Positions 23,220-34,264 of a stretch of DNA of 64,000 nucleotides are shown in pieces (within the stretch, counting starts at the first letter, position 1; the number at the start of each line of letters is the position of its first letter). The stretch lies in NCBI GenBank assembly GCA_945859605.1, contig OX243825.1:28834412-28898411 (forward strand), read 5' to 3'. The notes under the pieces are model-generated. The model was given only the letters and a program-made list of their open reading frames with translations, was not told the DNA's origin and did not search any database. The DNA is from Lumbricus rubellus. Taxonomy: Eukaryota > Annelida > Clitellata > Crassiclitellata > Lumbricidae. The position numbers and the translations under genes are program-made.

Positions 23220-24265
23220 TAACACATGATCGCAGCAGGACCAACAGCTCAGGAAGACATGAAATAGCGCAAGTAAACTTCAGCAAATATAACATTTCTC
23301 GTTTAACGAAAGGTAGTGATGCAGATATAGGCAGTAGACTGTCCATTGTCCATGCAGAGAAGACTCCTTCTGCCACAGGCCGTCATTGCTTGCTAAAGTA
23401 CCTGCCGCTGTATACGCCTAGTTCAGTCTTGTAGAGAAACCCTAGCACTGCAATGCATGTAAAAAGACATTTGCGAACAGTTCAAATTGCCGAAGTCACA
23501 AAAGAACTCACTCCAAAACGAAAGAGTTCATATGTGCTTCTAAGCCGCATGGCCCAAGAACTGCCTGGGTCGACGTCTTTTGTGGCAGAAGTGTCAAAAT
23601 GTTAGGAAATAATAAGCCCAAATACATTCAGCTATTTCCATACAGAACGGTGTGGGCAGATCGACAGTGACCGAATCTTGCCTGCTTCTATTTTATTTCC
23701 GTCGCATACATGCGTCTAATAGAGATCTCTGTGTGAATTCTTCAAAGTTTCTTTAAGAAAAAATCTACTTGCTACAACGCCGCACCCGACGAATCACTGT
23801 AAGTATACATGCATTAAAGTAAATTCGTTTCTGCAATGTTATGTTGAAACCATGCACGAATAAACTGCTGCAACCAGCTCTCATCGTCTTATGACTAATT
23901 CCGTCTCCATTTGCTTAAGAAGACTAAACCAAACAGATGGTTCTTACTGTATTTGCTGAGGGCCTACCCATTGTGGGTGAGTCAAGGAGAGTCAGTGACT
24001 ACCTAGACTGGTAGTTCGTTAATTCGTATCTAACCATAAAACGATTAAAAAGATATTGGGGGCCCTGATGAGCAATTGTTCTCTACGACACAAGCTCACA
24101 ATTCTCATCCTAAAGTTTCCAATTACCTTAGTGTTCCTGTACAGCTGTTGCATTGATTTAGAGACACCATTGATAGACTTAATTGAAGGCCTACTTTTAG
24201 GAATTATTAGTCTCATTATTGTGCTCAACAATTTTGTAAACCAAAATATAAATTTTTCGCCGGAT
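23220..24265. other. No gene recognised
   Basis: Non-coding. A short frame with two hydrophobic stretches (24056-24268) has no supporting feature and I do not call it. Confidence 0.4.
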
Positions 24266-24269
24266 TAGC

Positions 24270-24864
24270 ATGTTTCTCGACTACGGTCCCCTCCTTCCGC
24301 TCTTGGAACCCAAAATTCCGAAAAACATTGACTTATTCCAGGAAGCATGGCAAAAAGGACAGCCAGATATGGTTAGCGGCTGTGACAATTTATTCTCAAA
24401 GGATAAGTGGCTGCGAAAAACGTTCTCTGAATAGTTTGGCAATGTTCATGGAAACTGATTTCATAGACTGTAGACTGAATGCGTCAATATCTGGTCACAA
24501 GACGAGTCAGTTCTGGAAAGGGCTTGAATCCGTGAAGGCATGTTTGAGGGATTTCAAGGGCAACCCGATGCTCTTAAAACTGAAAGACTGGCCACCAACA
24601 AAGGATTTTAGCGAGTTGCTCCCAACCCGTTTCCAGGATTTACTTAACGGTCTTCCGCTTCCCGAGTACACAGACAGGTCTGGAGCATTTAACCCGCATG
24701 ACCTCGGGCCAAAGTTGTATGGTTCCGCACTTCATCCGCTGGTTGGTTCAACCAACCTCCATCTAGACGTGTCAGATGTTGTTAATTTAATACTCTATGT
24801 GGGAATTGCAACGGACGACACCAAGCATCACAAAGCACGTATGCACTCACTGGAAGGTCTTTGA
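24270..24864 (+). pseudogene. KDM3/JMJD1-like JmjC demethylase fragment
   Basis: Frame 1 (24270-24453) reads FLDYGPLLPLLEPKIPKNID, LFQEAWQKGQPDMVSGCDN, KDKWLRKTFSE, then a TAG at 24432. A +1 shift near 24450 leads to DFIDCRLNASISGHKTSQFW, GNPMLLKLKDWPPTKDFSEL, PTRFQDLLNGLPLPEYTDR, DLGPKLYG, VGSTNLHLDVSDVVNLILYV, GIATDD. This follows the JmjC domain of KDM3-type H3K9 demethylases, including the HxD iron ligands in LHLDVSD. The second half with the distal His is absent and the text ends at 24862. A splice-like TTAG lies just before 24270. Stop plus frameshift make it a pseudogene or a captured fragment. Confidence 0.75.
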
Positions 24865-25224
24865 TGCGAATTTGACTTGTATTGTCTACATGTATAACAG
24901 TGGCATTACAACAAGAACATCTGAGTGATTATGGTTGCAAGAGATCCTGATCTGATTGCACAAGACCACAAATTTATGTTTGTCTCAAATTTGAATCATG
25001 TTTCATGTATTAACTTTACAATAATATTATCAAAACTTATTTATCTTGGACTGTGGATTTTTGATTTTGTTATATAAAAATTTGTATGCTCTCTATTTAG
25101 TTGTGGAAGTACTAAAACTGTCTTGTTATCTAATGAGAGAGATCTCATCTCCAGACATATGCCTGCAATTGACTCCTGCTAGTAATAAAGTTGATCAACA
25201 AGTCTACCAAAGCAGTTCACAGCA

Positions 25225-25430
25225 GACAAAGGACCCCTAATTGTGCTTCCACTAGACTCTACAGCTGCACAGTACTTTGACCATCGCTTTCCTGCTAGCC
25301 TCTGGAGAATATTGGTTACAGAGACAAACAGATATGCAGAGCAGAAAGGCAAGTCTAATGATAAGACATGCGATGCTTAAATGAAAGCATTCCTTGACAT
25401 GTGTTTAACCGATACAAAAAACTTTCAAAA
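25225..25430 (+). pseudogene. piggyBac-type transposase N-terminal fragment
   Basis: The frame reads LDSTAAQYFDHRFPASLWRI, LVTETNRYAEQKG, then a TAA, then MKAFLDMCL. This is the start of the piggyBac DDE_Tnp_1_7 domain (DYF..FF...L....ETNRYA.Q ... EMKAFLGMCL). The stop sits where the Trp/Glu of the next block should be. The catalytic part is not found nearby. Confidence 0.65.
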
Positions 25431-25439
25431 CTTCTATTG

Positions 25440-26700
25440 TATGATGTCATATTGTGTTCAATTACAAGCGATACCAATCTTACGGTTTAATGCAACATTT
25501 GGGAACATTTCAGAGCATTGCAAAAACACAGGTGATTGGACCCGACGGTGTTATGCAAAGAGCACTTTTCACGTCAACGCCAACGAGATTTCCGCATGCA
25601 TCAAACAGTTACAAATGCACTTGCAAGTCAGGCTGTGCTGTCCAACTAGTATGCACGAAGCAGATATCATGAAGGAACTGTTTTATGAAACGATCGGCTT
25701 CACAAATGTCAAAGAGTTCATCAGTGGATCTCACGAAAAATGAGCATGAAGATGCAAGCAGAGATATTCACATCAAAGTGCAGGTCAGGACAGGTCTAAA
25801 CCAATGTTAAACAGACAACTCTGGCTTGCCAAAAACTAATCTTCACCTCTTCAATGATTGTAAACATTACTACAATTTCAGTTAAACAATTCACCTAAAA
25901 CTCATGGGAGAGTCAAGTTGCAAAGCCTATTCTTCATTTTATAGTGAGCTCTCGTACTGTCATACTCTGGGATTAGCTGACCAAGCTGCATAAAAGCATA
26001 CAATTCCAAGGCATTGTCAAGATGTGTGAAATAATCTGTCTAGATCAAACAGAGGGTCAAGATTTTAGTAACATTTCGTACAAGTGACAGGCCTCAGCTC
26101 ACAATGATTTCTGTTACAGCGAATCGACTGTGGCATGCATCTCTGAAGTGTCAATGCCAGCTAAGATATGCAATGCATGCTCAATTTGTTTATAATTTGA
26201 CAAGTATTTTTTCGCATCATCATTTCTTTCTCTTTTTTATTATGTTGACTAATGCACATTGTTGGATCGTACGTACATGTATATGCTGCTAACAGTGAAT
26301 TTACTTCAGTTAAGTGCAAGAGGTAATTTTATCATCTAAAGCACACTGAATTAGCTTTTTGCTGGTAGGCCGTCAGCTTCAGATAAATGTATGTCTTTAA
26401 TAAAAAATGTTTAGTGTTTAAGAAAAATGTCTGTTCGCTTGTAACACAGAATCTGCTGCTGATCAACTGTATGCAAGACGAATGCAATGCAGTCCACAAC
26501 GGTTACTGTATTAAAGTACGCATTTTGCTGTGAACAGCACTGAACGCAAACATCAAGTCACACTAGTTAGACCACCTTTTGTTAAATTGACAGTTGAAAG
26601 GGAAGTTTCCGGAGGCTTACTGACTGCCATCATGTGCCATGATGCTACATTTCTTTAATTTAACTTATGATCGTTTTGTGATATGTCAGTAAATGATGGA
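25440..26700. other. No gene recognised
   Basis: The frame 25381-25743 continues from the piggyBac remnant but I recognise nothing beyond MKAFLDMCL. The rest is non-coding. Confidence 0.35.
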
Positions 26701-26704
26701 CTGA

Positions 26705-26940
26705 TTGGTCTTTGTTGAATTTCATCTAACTGATGAGAGACAACACAAATGTTGCCTTTGCACGAAGGAATATGGCAGACCAGATGCTTTGAAACGCCAT
26801 GTATGGATCCATAATGGAGGAAAACAATTTAACTGCCCTACCAGCAACAAAGTCTTTAAATACAGTTATGTTCTAAGCAGACACATTTTGAACAGACAAC
26901 TAAGGGAATGCATGGTGAGGCTATGCCAAGGGGTGAAGGT
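26705..26940 (+). pseudogene. C2H2 zinc-finger reading frame, 5' part, split by a hAT element
   Basis: The frame reads DERQHKCCLCTKEYGRPDAL, KRHVWIHNGGKQFNCPTSNK, VFKYSYVLSRHIL. Finger 1 is canonical (CCLC...H...H); in finger 2 the second Cys is Ser. The frame continues as CQGVKV to 26940, where a TIR element begins. After removal of that element and one copy of the 8-bp duplication, the frame carries on at 28782 in the same phase. So the insertion interrupted an open frame. Confidence 0.65.
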
Positions 26941-27061
26941 TAGGGCATAGCCGGTTGCTGACCCGGTTAACCGTAATTGCCGGGTATATGACACCCGGCA
27001 GATAACCGGCCCCGGTGATAAAAGGTATACCCGGTTGAAAAACGGCCACCGGCTATGCCCT
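26941..27061. repeat. 121-bp inverted-repeat unit inside the hAT element
   Basis: Starts TAGGGCATAGCCGG and ends CCGGCTATGCCCTA at 27061. The base pairs after 27061 (AACAGAAT) do not match GTGAAGGT, so this is an internal second terminus, probably from a rearrangement or a short MITE of the same family. Confidence 0.7.
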
Positions 27062-27644
27062 AAACAGAATGACAATGAATGTGATGTTCATGACATGTCA
27101 ACAAAATGACAATGAATGCGATGACTTCAAGTGCAATTTATTGAATAGAAGAAACTAGAGACCAATGGAATAAAAATTTTGGATGCTGGCAGCACATGCA
27201 GGAATTTGGACTGACCTTGGTGAAGCTTTACCCTTCACCATGAAAGTTGGGCAGATGGGAACCTTTTTGAATTTGATTATCCACCCCAGTGCATGAACAA
27301 TTGAGCAATACTTAACTCTCATTCTGTTCAATTTGGAGCAGAGCTTTGTATGTTTTCCAGGGCCTCTAATACTTTTAACAATGGTTTAATTGTTTTTCCA
27401 GTTGCTTTTAGTACTCTTTGACGGTGCTCTGTCGTCGACCTGAATGTCTGAACTTTGCCGTCGATAATCCACGATGGTCGAATGACTACTGCAGCTCACA
27501 GTGTGTAGTCACACATTGCAAGTTCGTGCATGATTTCTATTATTGATTTTACACTTAATTTGAGTACATTTTTAGTGTGGCACTGTAAATTGTGACTAGC
27601 CATCATAAATTGCAGCAATTATCACCTAGCAAGGTATTAGCTGC

Positions 27645-27890
27645 CAGGGCTGAAAGTGGTTTGGCAAAGTTGCCGGGTCTGACTTTGGAAGACGAGCACA
27701 CCTTGGACCTGTAATTTTTTCTGACGACGTTTTTTGTAATTTGCCCAAATTATGCAAAATCATACCATTTTTTACCTAGTTTTGGCGCCTGTGAGCCCTT
27801 TTGCGACCCTGCTGAGACCCGGCAACAGCAAGTCTCAAAAATCGATGCCGGGTCACAGACCCGGACTCACCCAACTCACTTTCAGCCCTG
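27645..27890. mobile_element. Nested MITE, hAT-like ends
   Basis: Ends CAGGGCTGAAAGTG (27645-27658) and CACTTTCAGCCCTG (27877-27890) are exact inverted repeats. CAGGG-type termini fit hAT. Flanks TTAGCTGC and GCTGCTGC share only 5 of 8 positions, so the target duplication is weak or decayed. Confidence 0.65.
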
Positions 27891-28773
27891 GCTGCTGCAT
27901 AGATGACACTAAGTGCCCCTCAAACTTTTTTCATCACAGTGCAGTTCAGACTGTATACCTGGTATAGTTTCGGACATTATTTAAACAGCATTGCTGAGCT
28001 TGGCAGATGGCATTGAATGGTGTAAGTATGTTGAACTTTGTCATCAAGTGTGGAGTGTGGCTTATAACATGCTTATGTACAGCAAAATCTTCCAGTTTGT
28101 GTGGTAAATCTAATGGTAGTACAACAGGTGTTTGAACATGACTCGTTCTTAGTTCTTACATTGGCACAATCGTTTAGCTTAATCACTTGGCAGCCTGTTT
28201 GGTCTGTCACACTCTCATTCAAGTCAGAGCTCTAGACTAGGACTTGTCAGAAGGGATACCTTCCACCTGTTGACATGCTTTTGCAGCCAAGCTTAATAGG
28301 CTTGCCTCTCCCCCCATATGACCAAGTATACATCTCACAGATTAAGGGATGGTGCACTTTGAAATATATCTACATGTAGTTGGACTGCATACACCACAGA
28401 AACAGGACTGTTTATCAGGACTGCTGACCGACCTCCTCTTGCCTGACTGGACAGTTCATAATTTCTATACAATACATCGATTTTATCAGCAGAGTTCATG
28501 AACAGATATAACTGGAACCTCTCAATCAATAACCGCTGGCAGAACTCAACTGTAGTAAAACTCTGACACTGAAGAATTTGACTCAATTCCACCAAAGGTA
28601 GCTAACAAACTGAGTAGTGTTCGTTTGACAGCATTAAAAGGGGATACATACTATTCAGTTTAGAGATTACCGATTACTTTTAATAACCGGACCCGGTACC
28701 CGGACCCGGCAGATTTTATTATAACTACCCAGACCCGGTTTCCGGTTGAAAAACGGCACCCGGCTATGCCCTA

Positions 28774-29031
28774 GTGAAGGTTCATACCGAAGTACCTCCA
28801 AGGGCACTACGCGAGGCGGACAGGCTCACCATGAACCCCGAACGATTGGCCAACGCAGGCGGCAGGTGTTGGAAGGACACATCAGGGCAAACAAGGTCAA
28901 CAAAGATCCACCGGCCTCCTTACCCTATGAGAGTTCCAGGAGAGAACCGGTCATCACCTGACAAAGCGACCAAGAAACCCTATATGAAGATGAAGAAACA
29001 TGACAACAAGGAAGGAGCTAGGAGCAGATGA
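28774..29031 (+). pseudogene. Continuation of the split zinc-finger/LINE-like frame
   Basis: After the duplicated GTGAAGGT the frame reads HTEVPPRALREADRLTMNPE, RLANAGGRCWKDTSG, and ends at 29029-29031. It is in phase with the frame that stops at 26940. A zinc finger N-terminal to a basic region next to LINE C-terminal sequences would fit a retroelement protein, but I do not recognise this middle part. Confidence 0.45.
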
Positions 29032-29280
29032 AAAAGTGTTAGACAAGATTCAAAAGAAAAGACTTAAGTGGCATGGTCACGTTGAAAGAATGGACGACAG
29101 AAGATTACCACTTGCGGCATTGCATGGACACGTTGATGAAGAAACATGACAACAAGGAAGGAGCTAGGAGCAGATGAAAAAGTGGTAGACAAGATTCAAA
29201 AGAAAAGACTTAAGTGGTATGGTTACGTTGAAAGAATGGACGACAGAAGATTACCACTTGCAGCCTTGCATGGACACGAT
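28989..29280 (+). repeat. 146-bp tandem duplication in LINE sequence
   Basis: 28989-29134 and 29135-29280 are direct repeats with few differences (GTGTTAGAC/GTGGTAGAC, TGGCATGGTCAC/TGGTATGGTTAC). Confidence 0.9.
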
Positions 29281-29403
29281 GAAGATGAAAGGAGCAGAGG
29301 GAGACAACGGAAAAGATTTATAGACAATATCAAGGAAGATCTTATATGCAAAAACACTAACTTGACCATGGTGGGCGAAACTGTCAGGGACAGAACACTA
29401 TAG
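29030..29403 (+). pseudogene. LINE ORF2 C-terminal fragment
   Basis: Reads KVVDKIQKKRLKWYGYVERM, DDRRLPLAALHG, ERSRGRQRKRFIDNIKEDL, MVGETVRDRTL. The (R/K)(L/I)(R/K)W.GHV.RM.D.RLP ... RGR.RKRW.DNIKEDL ... RDR block is the C-terminal tail of many non-LTR retrotransposon ORF2 proteins. It stops one codon before the usual Trp. No reverse transcriptase precedes it. Confidence 0.8.
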
Positions 29404-29429
29404 AGACACTTCATAAGGGCCTCATCGTC

Positions 29430-30225
29430 AGAAAACTGATGGAAGAGTAGAAAGAAGAAGAGAGGTTTTAAAAACTCACATTAGAATCCATAACATAGAC
29501 AGACCATTATATGTGCCAGGCTTACAACAAAAAAACGTTTCCTAACCTGTATGCTTTTGAAACCCATGCATTCGAGTGCAATAGATGTCAGAAGTCTTTG
29601 GAACCCCGAACAAAGGACATGCAACTGACATAAAATATTAAAACGCACTGGGGTAAAACGAAAAAAGCCTTTCAGGCTTAGACCATTTGAGAAATTGTGT
29701 TTGGAAGACTGAGCTACTTGAGTGATTGGTTGAGGGATCTTTAATATGCTCAGGTCGTCAAAGCCAAACACCGAAAAAGCAAATAAATTGTTGCGTTGGA
29801 AGGTTTGTTTTGTTTAATTATTCTGAAAAGCAGATTTGAGCATGTATTGTGTTTCTCTGCATCCTTGTATTCTATGCATGGTAGGTACAAGTAGACTAGT
29901 GTCACCTAATGAAAAATCAACTCAATAAACTAAGCAGAACCGGTTTGGACATTCTGGTCCTGAGAAACAACAACCTAGATGTTAAATGCTGAATCTGTTT
30001 CATAAACTTAGAAACTGCCATTGAATATGTCTAAACACATGTTTCTTCTTCTGCATCATTCTTCGTTGTCAAGATGCACAGGATTCTGATCTAGCGGACA
30101 AAGTGTCAGCATCTCACTACTGCGTGCATACATCATCTTTCAGCATATGAACTTCATTGTGTAACAACTGCAAATAAAGACGAGTTTCAACAATCTGACC
30201 TGGATTCTGTCGATGTAGCATCAGA
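29430..30225. other. No gene recognised
   Basis: Non-coding sequence with no repeat I can support. Confidence 0.35.
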
Positions 30226-30227
30226 CG

Positions 30228-30348
30228 ACTTCTCGGCACAATCTTCACGACACGATCTTCACGACTTCTCGACACGATCTTCATGACTTCTCGACACGAT
30301 CTTCATGACTTCTCGACACAATCTTCATGACTTCTCGACACGATCTTC
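30228..30348. repeat. 22-bp tandem repeat
   Basis: About five units of GACTTCTCGACACGATCTTC with G/A and C/T variants. Confidence 0.9.
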
Positions 30349-30461
30349 ATATTCTTGAGGAATGCGGCATCTGTAAAACAGAAATTATATATATATATAT
30401 ATTCATCATTACCTTAAACATACAAACAAGTTTGATGACACTGTCATCTCAGATGATTAGT

Positions 30462-30515
30462 GTCACCTTCCTCCTTTATCCAGGTTTTGGACTGGCGCTG
30501 ACATAGTGCAACCAG
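30462..30515 (-). repeat. Dispersed GCCAGTCCAAA...GAGGAGG repeat
   Basis: Minus-strand copy of a motif also found at 54120-54172 (+), 56580-56628 (+), 59925-59960 (-) and 61870-61915 (+): GCCAGTCCAAA(A/G)CCTGGA, then AA(A/T)GAGGAGGGTGA. Probably part of a SINE. Confidence 0.6.
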
Positions 30516-30519
30516 TGGC

Positions 30520-31635
30520 ATGCATTATGTAGATTTAAATAGCATACCATCAAGGCTACTATTCAGAAGTGCTCCCAGACAACCTTTGCTGAAAAGGACG
30601 GTTAAGACTACTAATTTTTTAATCTACAAACCAGAGGCTTATACACAGCTCTTGGAAGCCAACAATCCCATGCCATAGAGCTAACAACAGAGAAAGCACA
30701 ATGTTGTCAAAGAGCAGTTTGCGCTTGGGAACGAGTTTACCCTGATTGGAGGACAACGAAGCACAGCACATCTATACACGCATAGTAGAGTGACAGGGCT
30801 CATTGCAAATATATGGGAGCAGCACCTAGAAGGCACTGCACACCAAAGAAGAGACAAGCACCAAAGAAGAGACACCAAGTAATCATTTTTTACTTGGCTG
30901 TCCATTAGCTCTGCATAAACGAAATAGTTTACACGAACCAACTCAACTCAGTTTGCATTTAATCTATTATTTTGCTATTTTAAGCAGTTTAAAGTATCAG
31001 CATGTTGGTATATGATCCTCGTTGTGAACGACATGTGTACTGTTGAATTCCAATTTAGCAACAGCACAAGTCCACAACAGCAATTTACCTCGGAAGTTTC
31101 ATTTCACCAACTCATGTCATTCCCTATCTGATTTTTCCCATAAATCTGTTGGTTAAAATTCTGTCAAAAGGGTTTATTCAAATCCGCAAAACCCAATTTC
31201 CGAAACTTTTAGAGATGCAAAATTAACAAATTCCTGATTGAGACTGTGGATGTTTACATGAAGAAGACTGTGGAGTTTTCGACAGCTTTGAAAATCCTCA
31301 GAACAAGAGAAAAATTAGGAGCTAATCTGCATACTATCCAGCTCATCTGATAAATGTAGAGCACAACAGCACTTTATATATTTATGTTTTCATACCAAAC
31401 ATTACAACACAAAAACTACACTATTTTCATTTACAGTAATATGTGATTAAAGAACACTGTGACATCAAGTTCAAGGTTTTGCAATAATCACCTGTCCCAC
31501 TGACAGGCTATGAAAGCAGTTGAAGTTGTAAATATACAAAAAATTCTCTATAAAGTGCCTTTATTTTTAATGAAATTAAACTTTTTACACAGATACGCTG
31601 AAAGGAAAATGTAAGATTAAAAAAGCACAAAAAAC
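30520..31635. other. No gene recognised
   Basis: AT-rich, non-coding. Confidence 0.35.
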
Positions 31636-31689
31636 GTCAATTCTAACAACCAACGCTGAAACCCATGCAACATTGGTAAATAATCAAAT

Positions 31690-31990
31690 ACTGACACGTT
31701 GAAATATACACTTACACTAACTAAATGCGATTTTTTAAATGTACTGTTCCTTAATGAATTACGCTAAAATACATTGTACTCTAAAAAAATACATTGAAAT
31801 ATTTGTACTCAATAAAATACGCCAAAATACACTTGTATTTAATATAATATGCTAAAATACACTTATACTTGATCAAATACGCTACAGTACAATCTCACTT
31901 AAAATTAAATAAGCTAAAATATACTGCTGTCTTGTGAAATTACATTAAAATACATTTCTGCTTAATCAAATATGCTTTTACCATGTACAC
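31690..31990. repeat. Degenerate AAATACGCTAAAATACA tandem repeat
   Basis: About seven imperfect units of 40-45 bp centred on AAATACGCTAAAATACAC. The same motif forms the terminal repeats of the 38422-38785 element (ATTTTAGCGTATTTTATT), so the array may derive from such termini. Confidence 0.65.
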
Positions 31991-32221
31991 ATGTTGGAGG
32001 ACTCTTCTCCAGTTTTCACCAATTCGGAACTTCGTGAATTCTCAAACCCCACAGCTGAAAAAGACAAAACACAGTTGCAAATAAAATGCGCCAAATGCAA
32101 CTAACTTTTGCTAGAAGTTGTAAAAATATTGAACTTTTCAACAATGACCAGTGCCTGCCTTTGTCCAAGAAGTTGATATGACCCGCGCCACTATACAAAG
32201 CTATTCAGGGAAACGAACTTC

Positions 32222-33363
32222 GGTGAACGTGTATTTTAGTATGGTAAATTATTTTCACGCTTATAATTGCACAAAAACAGTCTTAAAATATTTCTGCCAA
32301 CGTGCTATTGCCTAACTGATGTATTATTATACTTAGAATTTGTTAAAAAGATGTAAACCGATTGAAAAATTGTAATATTTTGTCATAACAAACCGCCGAT
32401 CGAAGTTGTTATTCAATTCTGACCCTTTCCGGAAGTTGAGTGCGGCAAGTGTGCAATAAGGCAGCACGCAAAAATAAATAAGTAAGTAAGTAAAAGTCAA
32501 GCTTTTCAATTGCATCAGTTGTTTTATGAATTTAACTTCTGTTTCAATGACAATTATTTCTCATCAATCCAGCTCCAATTTAAGGTAGAATATTTTTGTT
32601 AACCCAGCTTCCATTTCTCGCCCGTGATTTTCGTCAATCCAGCTTCTATTTCAGATATTAAAAACCCTCATCCAGCTTCCATTACTTAAGGGTTTTCATT
32701 AATCCAGCTTCTATTTCAGATCTAGAAATACCGTCATCCAGCTTCCATTTATCATTTTGAACTTAGGCCCGAAGTTTTGACGTACACGTCGATGGTTTAG
32801 GCGCATACCCCAACTTCCGGTGGTAAACACGAAGACTGAGTCACCGTACTCCAAACAATATGGCCACCGTAGATGCGTGCATAACAGAGCGGCGCGACAT
32901 GCGGCCTAATATTTCCGCGAAAATTAAAGGACGCTTCAATTTCAGCAGAATGACTGCACTAAACCCTAAAACTAACCCTAACCGACCCTCACGGCGCCTA
33001 ACCTGAGCCCTAACCGACCCTCACGCTTTGCATGTTGAGATACATGTTGCGATGTCGTCGACCGGTCGCGTTCTAATTTTACGGCATTCGTTGGCAGCCA
33101 TATTGTTTGGAGTACGGTGACTCAGTCTTCGTGTTTACCCTTCCGGTCATATGTTGTGGTTCAATGGCAAATCGAGCGGCGATTTCGCATGGGAAATGTG
33201 ACATTTTAAAAGCTCATTTTTTGTCAATATTCGTGTTCTTAGCAAATTTTAAGCATGTAGTTCGATGAGTTGGTTTAATTTAAGCTGTTTGGAATAATTA
33301 ACGGCACTTTTTGAGTCATTATAAGCGTGAAAATAATTTACCATACTAAAATACACGTTTACC
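32222..33363. mobile_element. GGTAAA-family TIR element, 1142 bp, 8-bp target duplication
   Basis: Left end GGTGAACGTGTATTTTAG; the right end reversed is GGTAAACGTGTATTTTAG, and the match extends about 45 bp (to ATTTTCACGCTTATAAT). CGAACTTC flanks both ends (32214-32221 and 33364-33371). The interior holds repeated AATCCAGCTTCCATT motifs (32565-32755) and a complete second element of the same family (32822-33139). No coding capacity. Confidence 0.85.
32822..33139. mobile_element. Nested GGTAAA-family MITE, 318 bp, 8-bp target duplication
   Basis: Terminal repeats of about 43 bp start GGTAAACACGAAGACTGAG. CTTCCGGT flanks it at 32814-32821 and 33140-33147. The interior carries telomere-like CTAACCCTAACC(G) tracts (32960-33015), shared in reverse orientation by the element at 38422-38785. 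Confidence 0.9.
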
Positions 33364-33379
33364 CGAACTTCTTGTCCTC

Positions 33380-33595
33380 CGTATCAAACTGGTATCAAAT
33401 TGGATTGGCCACATCATGAGGAGTGACACCATAGTACGAGATATCATCGAAGGAAGAATGGAGGGGGAAAAGACAAGAGGAAGACCAAGAACAATGCTAC
33501 TGGACTGGATGATGACAAAGGACGGTTACAGAGGGCTAAAGATGGATGCACAGAACAGATATGCGTGGCGTCATTGGACATATGAACCTGCCTGA
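33380..33595 (+). pseudogene. LINE ORF2 C-terminal fragment
   Basis: Reads [61 protein letters not shown], stop at 33593-33595. This is the GHI.R...(I/V)EG...RGRPR..(L/W)LDW...R..W tail of a non-LTR ORF2, different from the 29030 copy. It directly follows the right end of the 32222-33363 element, which probably inserted in or next to it. Confidence 0.75.
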
Positions 33596-33599
33596 CGGC

Positions 33600-34035
33600 A
33601 GAGAACCAAAGAAGAAGACTATACTAGTAATAGGCATGGAAAAGTTTAGCTGGGTGTCCGTCAGCAAAGTTTATCTTAACGTGCGCAATAGCATAATAAC
33701 ACTTGAACATTTCTCTTGCACAAGTTATTGACGAACTTACAGAAGTTACAGACTGGGTAAACGGACTGTTTTAAACTCACCCAGCCTGGAAAAAAACGAA
33801 ATTCAATTCAGCAAATTCGACTTGCTCTGTAAGCCGCCAAAGTGGAAAGGAAGATTCCCACGACCTGGAACCGGAAGACATGGTCAGCATTAAATTTCGG
33901 ATTCAACGTTCCTCATGACGTCACTAGAACGATATACAGCGCCATCTCGCAATAATAAACTGCTGGTCTTCATACAATGTCGCTAACACAAATTGTTCCT
34001 TTTGCAAGTTGTTGGTTTTCTTAATGTAGAGTATG
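33600..34035. other. No gene recognised
   Basis: Non-coding. Confidence 0.35.
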
Positions 34036-34037
34036 TT

Positions 34038-34102
34038 CAAATTGGCCTCTTAAAAGCAATGAATACATAATATGTATTCATTGCTTTTAAGAGGCCAATT
34101 TG
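34038..34102. repeat. Perfect 31-bp inverted repeat, 3-nt loop
   Basis: Arms 34038-34068 (CAAATTGGCCTCTTAAAAGC...) and 34072-34102 are exactly complementary around AAT. A second palindrome (34101-34125, TGCTTCAAAATA...) abuts it. Could be a hairpin MITE core or a cruciform. Confidence 0.95.
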
Positions 34103-34189
34103 CTTCAAAATATTATTTTGAAGCAGGAAACAAAGTTGATTGAAGCCTAATTTTTCAGGAGCATCTGAAGTAATAGTAAGTAAGTATGT

Positions 34190-34262
34190 AAGAATTCATT
34201 CATTCATTTCAAGAATTTATATAGCGCCTTATTAGAAATCCACTCAGAAGCGCTCACGGTGA
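34190..34262 (-). repeat. SINE tail, minus orientation
   Basis: Reversed it reads GTGAGCGCTTCTGAGTGGAT...AAGGCGCTATATAAATTC...(GAAT)n. This is the same tail module as in the tRNA-derived SINE at 49080 and the copies at 38289, 51765, 57945 and 61570. Confidence 0.75.
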
Positions 34263-34264
34263 AA

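Larger units (their letters stand above)
26941..28773. mobile_element. hAT-type element, 1833 bp, 8-bp target duplication
   Basis: Left end TAGGGCATAGCCGG (26941-26954) and right end CCGGCTATGCCCTA (28760-28773) are exact inverted repeats. Both are flanked by GTGAAGGT (26933-26940 and 28774-28781), an 8-bp target duplication as made by hAT transposases. The sub-ends are dense in ACCCGG/CCGGGT motifs, like the subterminal binding sites of hAT elements. No transposase is recognisable inside, so it is non-autonomous. A second copy of the right end lies internally at 27048-27061, and another MITE is nested at 27645-27890. Confidence 0.85.

Noticed and set aside
24056..24268. Small membrane protein frame
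   Set aside because: AT-rich sequence often yields hydrophobic frames; no start context, homology or repeat support.
30200..30350. CRISPR-like array
   Set aside because: Units are contiguous 22-bp tandem repeats without spacers, in a eukaryotic context.
32955..33015. CCCTAA-like tract as an interstitial telomere
   Set aside because: It is irregular and lies inside a MITE that shares the block with another copy at 38540-38590, so it is element sequence.
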